NCBI RefSeq assembly: GCF_016545825.1
Contig: NC_052613.1
Span: 56,246,833 to 56,310,832 of the forward strand
Length of the DNA: 64,000 nucleotides
Origin: Eucalyptus grandis
Taxonomy: Eukaryota; Streptophyta; Magnoliopsida; Myrtales; Myrtaceae
Direction: 5' to 3'
In this document: piece by piece, positions 37,601-51,053 of the stretch
How positions within the stretch are numbered: position 1 is the first letter of the stretch
How the letters are laid out: the number at the start of each line of letters is the position of its first letter
Translations under genes and position numbers: made by a program
The notes under the pieces: generated by a model
Told to the model about the DNA's origin: nothing
The model's input: the letters and a program-made list of their open reading frames with translations, nothing else
The model's database searches: none

Positions 37601-40600
37601 TCCAGAATGGACGGAGGCATCTGACCTCATCGATGAATGAGGTTTCAAGGGATCTAATTGTTAATTCTAACTCAAAGAAGAAACAAGCACTTTTGGTATT
37701 CTCATCCAGCCTTTTACCTTAGCAGTATTGATGTTTATTTCTGTCATAATAGCTGATTGTTACTATTCCAAGTCTCTAAATGATATGATTATTGTTTTGT
37801 TGTAAATCCATTGCTTCCACACTCTAGGAAATTATTATATGCATTACAGTGTTTCTTTTGATTCTCTTGTTTGGAGGATACCCATGGAAATATGATTTAG
37901 AGAGGAGAACAAATGGGGATAAATAAGGTTGTAATTATGGCATTAATGATCAAACAATGGAATTCTTGCTAGAAGCAGTGGTGGATTAGCTTTGAATAGG
38001 TTTTTGAAGTAACAATGAAATTGTCGATTGAAGTTGCTATTTTGAGTGCACTTTGGATTAATAATTTGTCTAATTCTATTTGAAGGTCTGGAGAAAAGCT
38101 TGCACTTTGCTGTTTTTGGAATAATGTCCTTGGGATTTAGCACTCCAGATTGTATAAGAGAAATGAATAATCTTTTGCAGATTCAATGAGCAAGAGACTA
38201 GAGGACGACAACTAAGAAAGATTTAAAGAAAACCAAAGCAATAAGACCACATGGATAATAAAGCAATCTGTCTAGCCACCTGATTTGAACAAGGAATGAT
38301 TTAATCTTTGAATTGCATTGTTACACGGTTATTCAACGTGAAAGATTTCTATGCAACTTAATTTGAGATGGAGTGTAAATAATATCTTCTTTTTGGAAAA
38401 GATAATTTGCTATTTGACTTAAGTAATAACGACTCTGAAACGAAGGAAACTAATCAGAGATCTGTAAGATATGATTCTGTTTTGATCATCGATGCTTTTA
38501 AACCTTATGAGAAGAAATCAGGCCAGGAGTGACAATTGATGATCTGTTAGTGTTCTACCTTCTCTGAAAGTTCATGCTTTTTTTCATCAAAATTCTTGAT
38601 AAGATTAGCTTCATTTAGATCAAACATTGAGCTATCGTCACATCATTTTCTGCTGGGCTTTGCATTTGCTGATTCCTTGGAGGTCAACAAAAATGTATTT
38701 ATCTACAATACTGCTTCTAACTTTGTTTTGGCAAATTGGCAATCTGTTCTTATCTTCGATATAATCTGAAAGAAATAATAGCATGCCAATATGAACTCAT
38801 CATGTGATGCTCTTGGTAATTGTAGGACATACTTCCTGCTTTGACAGAACTTCACCATGCGCTGGATATGCAAATGTCACTTGAAACTCTTGTTGAAGAG
38901 GGGGATTACTGCAAGGTGGCCTTCAACTCTGTGATTTCTCCCGCTTGTTCATAGACCACTACTTACTATTCGAATTGTCCTTAACTGTAAGTTCATCACT
39001 GGACAGGCATTTCAAGTGTTGTCTGAGTATTTGCAGCTCTTGGATGGATTTTCAGAGCTGTCAGCAATAAAAGAGATGAGCCGAGGTGTTGAGGTGAATA
39101 TTCATGACTCTTGCGAAATACATGGCAGTTGGACAATGTTTTGTATATGTAATCTTGGTTTACAATATGGGATCAATGTACAACTTTGAAGTGCTTCTAC
39201 GATTCTCATGCTTTGGAGAGTTAGACATGGGTGCGACTGTTCATATGCATAACAGTCATATTTGATGATTTTTCCCTTGTGGTCCTTGTAGGTCTGGCTG
39301 GGGAAAACTCTTCAAAAGCTGGATTCTCTTTTGCTGGGTGTGTGCCAAGAATTTAAAGAGGAGGGCTATGTAACTGTCAGTATGCCAGTTCTTTGCTATG
39401 AAAGGAGTTATTTTTCATAAGGATGCTTGTAGTGTAGGCAATCTTGAGTTTCAATCATTTTCCATGCGATCATATACGTAGTGCAGCAATATAACTCCAT
39501 TCCAGCAAATTTCGACTGTTTGGCTTCCATGTGCTCTCTTTTCTATATTTTTCCATTTGTGAAGTGTTGCTAGAATATTAAATGATTAGCTACTGGTTTG
39601 TGAAAATTTTATTCTCCTTTATATATATTAATTCAGAAATGTTACTTTTGCTTATATATTTGAGAATTGTCACTTTCATATGTTTCCGAGACCTACATGT
39701 GGTGCACTGGGAAATTTTTAAGCCATCATAATCTGCTGAAAAATAACAGAATAATTGCCCCTCTCCTCTTTGCCAGCTCTTAGCTCTTGCTAAGTTGGGG
39801 AGTTCTCATCTGCTTTGAAGTAACTGATATTGATGATCTAAGTATTGCCAAATTAATGGAAATTCGTTTCCAGTGATGTGCCAGTGATTGAGATGATCAA
39901 AGAGAATTTTTTAACTACTTTGGGAGAAATGGTTTGGATTCCTCCAGAATTGAGTAGTTGGCTGTGTCGAAGTCTGGTTTCTGCACTATGCTTAGGTTGG
40001 AAAGAGTGCAAGTGTTAGTTGCATAGATGGACAGAAGGTGGAATGAATAATTGTCTTGACAGTATGATTACAAGGAAACCATTGTATGTATCTGGAAAAG
40101 CAACTTATTTGAGTTTAGATGCATGCTCTGTTGCTGAAAAAAAGAAGTAAAGCTATTTCCCCCCGTTTTTGTGTATCGCCTGCACTATAGACCAAGCATT
40201 TGCCTTTGTATTTCAGGTGAAAGAAACTACTGCATACTTTTGTTTACTATAGACGATACATTTTGGTAGAAAAATGTGATTGGCCATTAGAAGCTACTAG
40301 GAGTAGGAATGATCTGATGTTTCCGCTTTGGCCAAAAGAAGCGTCACACTGAGTAGTTTATTGGCATAGTCTGTTAGTCAAAAAAGAAGTATTAATTGAA
40401 GGGTTCCAAAAGTATACCTGCTTGTTACTTGAATCCTTTGTACCTTGGCAAGGTGTGTGCTCGTTGTTTGCTCTGTTCTGTCTGGTATATGGGCGTATCA
40501 CATTCTTTTGCAATAGTTTCTGTTATCTTGTAGTCAGCACGAGTCTCCTTGATAAAATTATGAGCTCTTATGGTGGAGAAATTTTCTCACAGGATGTAAA

Positions 40601-43600
40601 ATGCAGGTTATCGATGCCTATGCATTAATTGGGGATGTTTCTGGTCTTGCTGAGAAGATACAGAGCTTTTTTATGCAGGAAGTTCTTTCAGAAACTCACT
40701 CTCTATTAAAAAGTATTGTGCTCGAGGTACAGTAAGATATTCTAAGTTGGCAACTTATCTATTTTCTATATGAGTAGGAGAAGAGGAAATTATAAAAGAA
40801 AACACTCGAGACTGCTGCCAGCATTGTTGTTAATTAAAAAGTCCAAATTAATGATCAAATTAGCCCCTAACATTCATGTTACTAAGTCCATGTAGCTCTG
40901 AAAAGTAAAACAATTTAGATCATTTTATGTCATGCCCAATGCACACTGTACAATTGGAATGTTCACTCTTGTTAAGAGGCTATATGGTCACTGGAATCTC
41001 TTGATTGTTGGCTTCATGCGACGCAAATGCCAATGGAGTTGATCCTGTGTTTAGGTATTCGTGGCAAAGGTGGAAATAAATGCGTATAGTGGGTGAATTG
41101 TGATATCCAAAACTTTTGCACCTAGTGGCATGTTAAAGTTTATTTGAGGTGTTAATGTGGTTATGATAATAGGTGAATGGATACATGATTGAATGTGATA
41201 CAAATTAACCTTGGTCAATAGAAGTGTGATATCCTAAAAAATTTTGCAATTTCTAATACATTATGGACACGTTCAATTTATCACGGAAATTCATGCATAT
41301 TCACATGATGGTAGGTGCTGGGTATCAAGATGAGTGTGATATCCTTGTCTTTAGCATAAGGTATCTAATACAGCAGCACATTTTCAAGCATCTACTTTCT
41401 ACTTCCATACGTTTTCCCTTTTGTGTCGACATTATTTTGAGGTTACTCTAACTGATGCTTAAATGACTTTGACAGGATCGAGAATTAAATCAGCAAAGCA
41501 GTAGGTATGATGATGGATTTCAATGGAAAGGTTGTTGATTGCATAACAACGCCTCTATTATTTATCAGTTTGCTTTCTTTCAGGCTTACCTACAGTGATC
41601 TATGCCATCAAATTCCGGAATCTAAGTTCAGACACTGTCTGCTGAGAACTCTAGCTGTTTTATTTGAGTTGATTTGTTCCTATTACAGAATCATGAGCTT
41701 TCAGCTGGAGGAAAAGGTAATCTTCAAGTTTTCATTTTTCGGCTAAATGCTTTCTTTGTCTTTCTATGTTGGTAATGTCCACCATCTAGTGATTAATTTT
41801 CTTTAGAATTCCATCTGCAGCTAATCTGCTTGAATTGAACTCCTGCCTTGACCCAAATCTAAACAAGTTTGCCTTAATGAGCCCTAAAACTTCAAATTGC
41901 AGCATGTTCCTCTTTCCTTCTTTTATCTTTTAAGATTACACGGTGCAAATACTTGTCTCTGTCTGTGTTCCATTCTTATTCAATCTCTGGAAATAAATTT
42001 TACGTGCATTAAAGAGATTTCTGTTCCACAGCTCCTTTTTCTTTGTCTCTTGCGATCTATGTAGCAAATCAAGCATCTAAAAATGGTGAAGCCACCGGGG
42101 GGAAATTCATGTTAAAAGACCTTTAAGCTTTTTAAATCATAACGTTAACAGGATGCCCTTGCATTTGCCTTGTTTTGTGCTCCAAGTTGCCGATCTCAAA
42201 TGCAGTTTGTAGTTTCAGTATGTTGCTTGCGTTACTATTGACATACTATTAAGAATTAGTTGGAATAAGATGTGCACTTGTCTTGAAGCCGCATTTTCCT
42301 TTGCTTTACAGTGTGCCTGGCTTTCTTATTATTTGTCATATCCCATTTCTTTAGAATAGGAATAGCATTATCATCACTTTCACATGGCTTTGCAGGTGTC
42401 TTGTATTTGGTTGGCAAGTGTTCAGTGGTAGTGCATTAGTTAGGTAGCAATCAAACTTGATGCATTTCTTCTGCTCCTGTTTATCTGATAGATGGTTAAG
42501 TTCTCCTATGTTCTTGCTTCTTAATAAAACAGTTTTCATATTGTTCATTGTTGTCCTTGCTGAAAGCTTCCATCTCCATTTCAGATTTGGTTGTACGGTC
42601 TTTGAATCCAAATCGAATGGAAGTTGGCACCTCTGTTAACCAAGTCAATACAGATGCAGAAGTTCTGGATTCCCGAGAACATGTTTTGCAATCCGAAATT
42701 GCAGATGGAGTCACCAGTTCATCTCTGCCAAGTGAGTCTGCCAGTACAAACTCTTCTAAAACTACAGGTACTTTTCCTATGGGTACCCCAGACACAGATG
42801 GTGTGGGAAGGAATGATGTCAGTGATGCATCAAGCAGTGGATCCCCTTGGTATCAGCTGCGAAAAGATGCAACAAACTTCCTGTCACAAACCCTCCAGAG
42901 AGGCCGCAGGAATCTATGGCAGCTCACAACAAGTCGTGTGTCTGTTTTGCTTTCTTCCCCAGCTGTTTGTTCCACAAGTATTCATCAATTCTTGAGAAAT
43001 TATGAAGACCTTAGTGTCTTTATCTTGGCTGGGGAAGCCTTTTGTGGGTTTGAAGCAGTTGAATTTAGGAACAAGTTGAAGGCCGTCTGTGAAAATTACT
43101 TTTTGGCATTTCATCGGCAAAATGTTTATGTGAGTTGCCTTGAACTTTCTCCTCTTTAAATGTGACATTAACTGGACACTTAATGTTACGTTGGCTGTAC
43201 ACTTTTAAACTTCATTTGAATGTATGACTGTGGCTCATGCTGTCTGTTTACCAGGCACTCAAAATGGTCTTGGAAAAGGAGAATTGGCTGATATTGCCCC
43301 CAGATGCAGCACGTGTAATTACTTTTGCTGGTTTAGTTGGTGATGGAGCACCCTTGATTGTACCATTCCGTGCTAATGCTAGTTTGCTCCATCCTAACAA
43401 ATCAGCTGAGTCAGTTGATAGTATTTCGAAGAAGAGTATGTTTTCCCATTGGCTTCAGAGTGGAAACCCATTCTTGCAAAAGTTAACCTGCGGCTCAAAA
43501 GAACTTCAAAGTGTCAGCGGAACTAATGGGGCGGTCTCTAGTGATTACGATGGGCAGGTTAATGATTGTCATGATGATAAACTGCCTTCAAGAAGTACCG

Positions 43601-46600
43601 GAGCGAATCATGTTAACGGGCATTCGACTTCTGAAGAAGAAAATGAAGATCTCCTGGCGGACTTCATTGACGAGGATAGTCAACTTCCCAGCCGAATTTC
43701 TAAGCCCAATGTTTTGAAAAGGCATTCACAGTCAAATGATGAAGACAGCACTGCTCAAACAGGATCTTCTCTTTGTCTTTTAAGGTGAAATGATTTATAA
43801 TATGTATATGTGCATGCTTGATAAACTCTAAATCATATTAAGCCATTATGTACTATCTTATTAGGTCAATGGATAAGTATGCAAGACTAATGCAGAAGTT
43901 GGAAATAGTGAATGTTGAGTTTTTTAAGGTGCGTCTAGTTTGCTTCTTTTTTGCTCCCATTGTAGCTTATAATAAAAAGTTGACCGTACTTTTCTACTCT
44001 AAATTATTTTTCTGACAGTTTATTAATGCAGGGAATCTGCCAACTGTTCGAAATCTTTTTTCATTTTGTTTATGAAACTTTCGGCCAGCAAAACACTTAT
44101 TCAAGTGGGAAAGGCTTTAACGATTCTCCTAACTGTGAGTACTTTTCTTTAACGCATCTGATTAGATGCTTCCCTTGATATTGTTTTCTTTTTGTGTCTT
44201 AACTTTAGATACTCTTTCTTCATGTCCAAATAAAGTCTGAGGAGGTTGGATGTGCTTAAGGACAAAGAAATAATAGCATCTTTGCCAGAACCTGTATTAA
44301 GTAGCTTTGATTGAGTAGGGATTCTTTTTTTGTCTGGTCCGGCTGAAGCATCCTTTTGGTGCTTAAAATCTGTACAGTTGGCCTTTTTGCCTTCAAAAGA
44401 AAATTGGTGTTGAAAGAAACTTCAATGGGGTAGCAAAATGTCTTTCAAGGGGAGAATGAATTATAGAGTGCTCTCACCTTGTCAATTTGTCATTCCTAAG
44501 TTAAAGATGATATCATGTACCATAAACATGAGGGTCATCATCTATACATTTCACTATAGACATCTTGATTTTCTTTTGTGCTGAAAATGAATTAAAATTC
44601 ATTTATACTAAATACTTGGTCTTTCTAGATCGACTGAAGACAGCTTTATCCAGAATAGCACAAGATTGTGATCAGTGGATAAAACCCCAAGCTGTCTCAT
44701 TGTCATCCTCCTCACCTACATCATTGAATGATGTTACACCAACCAGTCCTAATGCAGCATTTGGCCAGTTGGGTCTGAAGGTACTTGTATATATGCTGGT
44801 TCTTACTTTTAGTCTTATGTAAAAGCGGTTCCAACTTTGACTACTTCCAAACAATTAGTCATCTTGTATGGATGTAGTTTTGGCTTATCGATATTAGTAG
44901 CTATCTGATAACTAAAACATTTTATCATTCAAATTTCACACCAAAACAAACTGTGTATATCTTTGGTATACTTAGCATGTTCAAATCATATAGATTCACT
45001 TGGTAGAAATCTGCAGAAATGATTTACTGATTCTTGCTTTGAGTTAGAAGTACCACTATGATAATCTAAATGTGTCGGCTGGTCAATTTCACAAAAGCAA
45101 GTTTGTGAAGGTATCTGCTTTTATGAAGAGGCTGTTAAAATGAAGTGTTTAGTGAAGGGATAAGTACACAAAAAGTCATAAACCTTGTGTATATAGAGTG
45201 ATCTACTCCTCAATTTTTTTGATAAGTAGTTCCATAACCTTTTTAGAGTAGTGCAATCAAGGATTCTGACTGATCTGATTGTTTTCTATTGCCGGAAAAA
45301 TCCTATTTGGTAAATTCTTTTTGCTAAAAATATCTTATGTCACTGTTGAGGACTTTGGTAATGTCGGTATCATAGGGCATTGTTTCTTCATCCCAGAAAT
45401 TAATGCCTATATCTTTAGGTTCCACTTTCCCTTACTTCTAGCAAATTGATTGTGACAAAAAAAGGACGTTAGAGAAGATCATGCCATTTTGTGCCTAGTG
45501 ACATTCTCATAGTCCTAAACAGCCATGTAGGGAATTCCTTTGGGCGAGAAAGTGCCTAAGTTTTCTGATACAAAAGCCACCAGAGCTACAGAGTCCCTTT
45601 ATTTCTCTTTCTAACAAGTTTCCGATAAGTATTTCCAATGAGGTGCACTCTGCACATAAGTTTAAAGTCTTCTAGTGTATTTGTCCCTTCATTGAGTAAG
45701 GCAAGTTAGATGAGATTGTTGTTGGGTTTCATTGTACTGAGAGAAATATGTGCATGCAGTAAGATTCCATGTTACTATTTATTTTTATGTTTTGTTCTTC
45801 ATCAATCTTAAAGGTCTTAGATGCAACTGCATATTATCTATAGCAATGGGAGATCTGTATTGTGATCACATCATTGCAATCCGCTTTTGCAGTTCTTTGT
45901 TGCTCTTGTCTTCTTGTGGACTCCTTACTGTCCTCTTTTTGTAGTTTTGGATGGATTGCACATGTTATACAAACTTAAATATACATGACACTGCAGGAGA
46001 GGTGTGCAGGTGCTGATACTTTATTGCTTGTTGCTCGAATGCTACACAAGTCCAAAGCTCACCTTCAGTCAATGCTTTTACAAAATAATGCAGCTGTAGT
46101 TGATGATTTCTACGTGCATATGGTATGTCTACTTTCTATAATTGGTCTTATGTTCAAATGTTTTGCAACATGTACAGATGCCACTTTGTAGAAGTTGATG
46201 TGGTCCGCACTGATATCTGAATCTAAATTTTGGATGAATATGTGATGTTATTTCACCGGTCATGGGAGTAGCATCAGTTTCTTCTCTTGTTAGTGTGTTT
46301 CGGACAGGTTGGCCAAAAAAGTATCTTTTCCATGTTCAAGTTATTCAGCACTTATTGATGTTTGATATTCTTTCTAGAATGACCCACGTGGGATGATAAT
46401 GCATCCGCACTATCTTCCCAAAAGTAACCTTAGGGTACCTCTTGAAGATGCCAATTACAAGATTACATGGTTTGTCAGGTGGACGCTGTACCGGATCTTG
46501 TCGAATACATTCATCGAACAACTGCAAGATTGCTGCTCCATATTAATGGGTAACTTTTCACTTTTTCTGTGTATTATTGAGGAAGAGGAGGAGATCCTAA

Positions 46601-49276
46601 AATGTTGCTTGTGCTACCAAGAGGAAACATGATAAAAAGTGCTTCCACAATTTATTTAGGCGCACAAGACTTGTCTTTCAGAATATGTAATATTTGGCAA
46701 ATAAAAGAAGCGTACAAGGTGTTACTCATCATTCCTCCTTATTTCAGATGGGAAAGAAATTGAGTCCTCTTAAGTTTTCCCAAATGTGCTATCAAGTCCT
46801 TCCGTCAGCAATTTGGTCAATTATGCCTACATGGCACTAGTGATGTGGTGAAAAATTCCATGTTAAGCTAATCAGGTGAAAATAGAAAGTGGATGTTTTT
46901 TTTTTTTTTAGAGGGGGAGGGTTTGGTGCACATGGTGTGGGAGGCCTGGGCCCTCTCAGCGACAAACAAGGGGTGGGGCCAGCTTCGCCCCCTCCGCCCT
47001 TCTGCTTTCACTTTTTATTTTTTCCTGTTTCAAAATTGTAGTTCTGATATGGTGTGCCCCTTTAGTAACCATTTATCAATTTTCTCCACCTTAGAAAAAT
47101 TCACATGTGATGAAAGTATTTAGTTGTGCAATCAAACAAGCCAGAGAACTTGACGTCACAAAGAAAAAGTGCGAGAATTAATTTCACATTTGACAAGAGT
47201 TAGGGATCAAAAGTGGACTTAAATCCATTATGCCAAGAAAGTAGTGCATTAATTTGCATTAATTTTTATTTAGTCACTAATGATTCAAATCATCTCAGCT
47301 TATTTTTCATGCGGCCATACAGAATTCTCTAGGAGGGACTTCACAAAATTTTGATGATAATTAAATCGTCAAGCTGCCTAACTGCTTATTCTGATCCTTT
47401 GGCTTTTGTGCTTATGTTGCCTTTGTGAGCGTTTTGTTTGTCTTCTCGTCTGTTTGAACTGGTGAACTTTGTGCAGGTATGTTGATCGAATTGCCAATGC
47501 AAAGTGGGAAGTGAAAGAGCTAGGCCTAGAACATAACGGGTTGGTCATTTCATAGACGAATGGTCAAATATATTTATTTGTTGTTCAAGAGTTGTTGGGA
47601 ATTGCCCTTGGTATGAGATCTGTTGGAGATGATAGTTCTTCAACACTAATTCAGTAGCGACTTATCCAAATAAAAGATGATCTCAATCCTTGGCTGCTTA
47701 CGTTTGATCTACGTGATAATCCTTTTCCTTGTTCTAGTCTGACCTTATAAATCTTTAATGGCAAAAGTTGCTGAGACTATCTTTCCAATATCTCTGAATA
47801 ACATCTTAGTTGCATTTGGGAGTATGCTAATTGGAGACGTCTCCTTTTGTTATGTCGTTATCTCACTTGGCTTCTTTGGTATCACTAGTTATCATATATG
47901 TGCCTTTTTTGGCGTAGGTATGTTGATCTGTTATTGGGAGAGTTCAAGCACTACAGGACAAGGCTCTTGCATGGGGGAATCCGCAAGGAGGTAAGGCTGG
48001 TGCAATATCTTGTGGGCATGATCATGTAAAATTTGAGATATTTGCCCAACTTATATGTATACTTTGAGATTGGGTATATTACGTTATACCATGCTGAAAT
48101 CACTTATATATTGAGGGATTCGAGTACATTTACACCTCGGAATTTCTCCTTGTAGTAGAAGTTTATGCCTGTCAAGGTTTGCATTGATGTGTCTGCTGAT
48201 CAGTAAAGTGTGGGTTGATGGTAAGACACCATCTAAAGATAAAAGTCCAGCATTCACTAGGTTGGATTCACTCCAAGATTGACTTCACAATGGCCTGGAT
48301 GCAAGTTTATGTTGTTTACTGTATTGTATACAAGCCATGCCACTTGTTTAAGATGATGATGATGTTCCCTGTAATTTTTTCCAAAGCGAACCTTCAGAAG
48401 ATCACCATAGGCTAGAGCTCAGGGGCAGAATGTTCTATTCGTCTATTGTTGGTAACACTAGAATAAAGCCCAATAATCTGATGACCTTACTTTATAACTT
48501 TCATGGATGATTATTTATTTCTTTGATCCAGGTTCAAGACGTCCTTTTGGATTATGGACTTGAAATCGTTGCTGAAACTCTCATTGAAGGTCTGTCCAGG
48601 GTAAAGAGGTGTACTGATGAAGGACGGGCTCTTATGTCTTTGGATCTTCAGGTCTCTCTCGCCACCGCCCGACACCCCCCAAAAAAAAAAAAAAAGAAGG
48701 AAAAACAACACAACCCCCCGCCCTTTTCCTGCTCTCAAGTTGGAAGTTTCTAAAGCCTGACTTTTTCTTTTTCTTTTAGGTTTTGATAAATGGGCTACAT
48801 CATTTTGTATCTGCGAATGTGAAGCCCAGGTTCCAGACGGTGGAAACTTTCATCAAGGTGGGAATTTATGTCAAATAGCATGTAAACTGGGATAAATCCC
48901 AAAATGAAAGTGGCTATGAAATGAAACATCCAAGGCTGAATGCGGTGCCCTGTAGTTCATTCTTCTCACGTTTTCTCTCGCATGGACTGCTATCTTTATT
49001 GATATTCTTTTTGTCCTTCCACTTCTGAGCAGGCTTACTACCTACCGGAGACTGAATATGTTCATTGGGCGCGAGCCCACCCGGTAAGGATATTATTTTG
49101 CATTGTGATAGACTGTCTTCAGTGCGCTTCTGTTAACTGTCTGACCGAAAATACAAATATGTTCTCTCTTTCAGGAGTACACTAAAAACCAGATTGTTGG
49201 ACTGGTCAACCTCGTCGCAGCAATGAAAGGTTGGAAGAGAAAAACAAGATTGGAAGTGTTAGAGAAGATTGAATAA
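34612..49276 (+). CDS. VPS50: VPS50/syndetin-like subunit of EARP tether (Vps54_N-like plus DUF2451)
   Basis: Plant homologue of VPS50/syndetin, the EARP subunit acting in endosome recycling (family knowledge). Exons: 34612-34839, 35683-35850, 36435-36509, 36706-36784, 37373-37437, 37606-37695, 38826-38915, 39007-39093, 39292-39375, 40607-40726, 41476-41504, 41584-41716, 42585-43129, 43255-43784, 43865-43928, 44032-44134, 44629-44780, 45997-46122, 46479-46549, 47477-47539, 47918-47990, 48532-48651, 48780-48857, 49033-49083, 49175-49276; about 1108 residues. N-terminal hallmarks are MQPSLFPFG, FESSRVFFLVPFLL, MDLSKVGEKIL and an Ala-rich RAAAAAAVARALAGLPP helix. The coiled-coil half carries EKQATLRLAQLDRV and AFQVLSEYLQLLD. 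A Ser-rich linker fills exons 13-14. The C-terminal domain contains SPWYQLRKDATNFLSQTL, TTARLLLHINGYVDRIANAKW and GLVNLVAAMKGWKRKTRLE. The exon 12/13 junction does not keep frame (one base short or a missed mini-exon). Decayed pieces of this gene lie at 51.05 and 63.29 kb. Confidence 0.9.
46892..47020. other. Poly(T)-led GC-rich insert in VPS50 intron 19
   Basis: Within the long intron between exons 19 and 20, a 13-base T run is followed by about 110 bases of GC-rich sequence (ggggtggggccagcttcgcc region) unlike the AT-rich intron around it. The pattern matches the GC-rich cores of small TIR elements elsewhere in the window, but I could not place ends or a target duplication. It may be a retroposon remnant instead. 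Confidence 0.3.
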
Positions 49277-49519
49277 CCCAGGCTTGGTCTCTGTTTTATT
49301 ACACAAGGTTCCAAGCCCGTGAGATCTAGGTTCTTTTTCATCTTTGTCTTCATAATGTATATTTCGATGTAGCATAAAAGAGCAATTTGGTTAGTCATTT
49401 TTATAGAGTTCGCTCAAGGGTGTACATGTACGTCTTCCGGTATCTCCATTTGTAATCCTATTAAACCGGTTACACGGAATATAAATGCAATTTTGCTTCT
49501 GATACTGCTTACATAATGA

Positions 49520-49525
49520 AATAAA
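49520..49525 (+). terminator. Possible VPS50 polyadenylation signal (AATAAA)
   Basis: An AATAAA hexamer lies 244 bases past the VPS50 stop, in AT-rich 3' flank. It is a plausible signal only. The matching position in the downstream copy (near 51470) reads aatgagg and lacks the hexamer. Confidence 0.3.
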
Positions 49526-49864
49526 CACAGAGGGGCTCAAATCTCTCTTTTGAACTTATGACTCCCTCGCTATCGTTGGGTGCCCGGTTGTATCACTTTC
49601 CTATCCCTGTTCATTTGTTAAGAGCATGATAAAAGAATGCGTCACCATGAATCAAAGAGAGTATCGACTAAGGAGGTTGCATGCGGGATGCATCTTAGTA
49701 ATTACTGACCAGCAAACCCCGCCGGCAAAATTTCACGAAAGGAGAGGATTAAGGACACATTCTTTTGTCGGTTTTCAATTTGGTTCCCTTCTCTGACAGA
49801 GTATGCTTCCATCTTTTCTACACATATGCGAAATCAGAAAAAAAATGGACGGGCCTCAGGGCCC

Positions 49865-50225
49865 TTATTTCCTGTCCTCAGAGATAGGTATGATTGATTT
49901 TATCAAGTCCCACTTAAGAACTGAGAACTGCATTGGGAGGACTGGTTCCCTGGTTTTGGGATCAGGGATTGGAGTGGACAGTCCTGGGATTGGAAGCTGA
50001 TAATTTGTAACTATTTTAATTGCTATTTTAAAGAAATTTAAAAAAAAATAAAATAGTTGATCTAGTTCTTCTTCGGAATTGGGAATTGGATTGAAAATCA
50101 CTTATTCCATTTTTATGGAATCGGGAACCAAACCAATGCCCTCAGGAGCCAAACCAAATCGGTTAGTCCAATCCAGTTCAGGTGGTTCCCGGTTTGATTA
50201 GTTTGATATGCTCACTTTAGTCGGA
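49865..50225. mobile_element. Insertion present only in the upstream repeat A copy
   Basis: About 360 bases interrupt repeat A here and are absent from the copy at 51.8 kb. They contain similar motifs in opposite orientations (gggatcagggattgg-like on one side, ccaatccagttc and ggttcccgg on the other), which suggests a foldback or MITE-type element. I found no clear target duplication, so the type is uncertain. Confidence 0.4.
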
Positions 50226-50349
50226 GAGGGAATAAGCTGCATTGTTCTTCCTTCTTGTCTGTGTCATAAAATTTGGGGGAGTTTTTTTCCCTTCAGAACC
50301 AGAAGCCCTCACTCTAACGCTTCTCTTTTTATTGCTTGGACCTACAAAA

Positions 50350-51050
50350 AAAATCACGCAACTTCTAAATAAATATAAGTGTCATAATGCCAAATGTATC
50401 CGTTTAAAATTCACGTGTCAATGAAGCTAATCGTACACTATGGAGAGCAACCCAGCTAATTTAGAATAATTATAATGAACTTCTTGTATAAAAAACTTGC
50501 CTTCATTGAATCAGATGTTTTTAGCAAATATGTCAATTCGTTGGGAAACTTTTTATAATTCATGAAAACGACTTTCATACTATCAGCGGAAGGTAAATCT
50601 TCTTTTCTCTTTAATAGGTGCAGAACCATTTTTGTAGTTTTTCCTGTCGTTGTCTTCGTCGAATCCTTTTATATAGACGTCTGAATGGTTGTTCTTTAAA
50701 TCATCCGCGGCATTACTCAAAGCCGAATGCTTGAATACCTCATATTTCACTGAAAGCCAACTATATTACGTGGGTTTTACGTTCTATGAGAAAACAGAGT
50801 AGATTCAAAGTCTCAACGTCTCTCTCGTCCCCAAAAACCGAACACACTGACTGTGAATTACAGGTGAAATCGGCCCATGGTTATCTAACAAAGTAGCTGC
50901 ATTATTCCAGCGCACGCACTACTGTTTGTGAACCATTGCACGACTGGAGTAGTTGTGCAGAATCCATCGTGATGATGAGCCATGTACTATAACAACTATT
51001 TGAAAAAAGAAAGAGAGCGAACTGCCTGTTTAGGATTATTACACACCATG
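50350..51050 (+). repeat. Repeat B: spacer also found at 62.40-63.10 kb
   Basis: This AT-rich spacer matches 62400-63095 in direct orientation with many differences (shared: caacttcta, aagccgaatgcttgaat, tcattgaa-type blocks, tggagtagt, ataaccactatt versus ataacaactatt). The distant copy carries an extra stretch at about 62575-62760. In both places VPS50-derived sequence follows directly on the right: exon 25 after this copy, exon 18 after the distant one. Confidence 0.8.
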
Positions 51051-51053
51051 AGA

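Larger units (their letters stand above)
49110..50345 (+). repeat. Repeat A: VPS50 3' end and flank, parent copy
   Basis: From VPS50 intron 24 through exon 25, the 3' UTR and flank, this stretch matches 51054-51935 on the same strand (shared landmarks: gactgtcttcag, ataaccca, atagagttcgc, gggtgtacatg, ccagaagccctcac). The match is interrupted by an insertion at about 49865-50225. It resumes at 50226-50345, which corresponds to 51836-51935, right at the SCPL51 stop codon. So the tail of this copy looks like the 3' flank of a lost SCPL51 copy. Confidence 0.85.

Noticed and set aside
46393..46632. 79-residue plus frame over VPS50 exon 19
   Set aside because: Wrong frame. The conserved VDAVPDLVEYIHRTTARLLL is read in the next frame from the acceptor at 46479.
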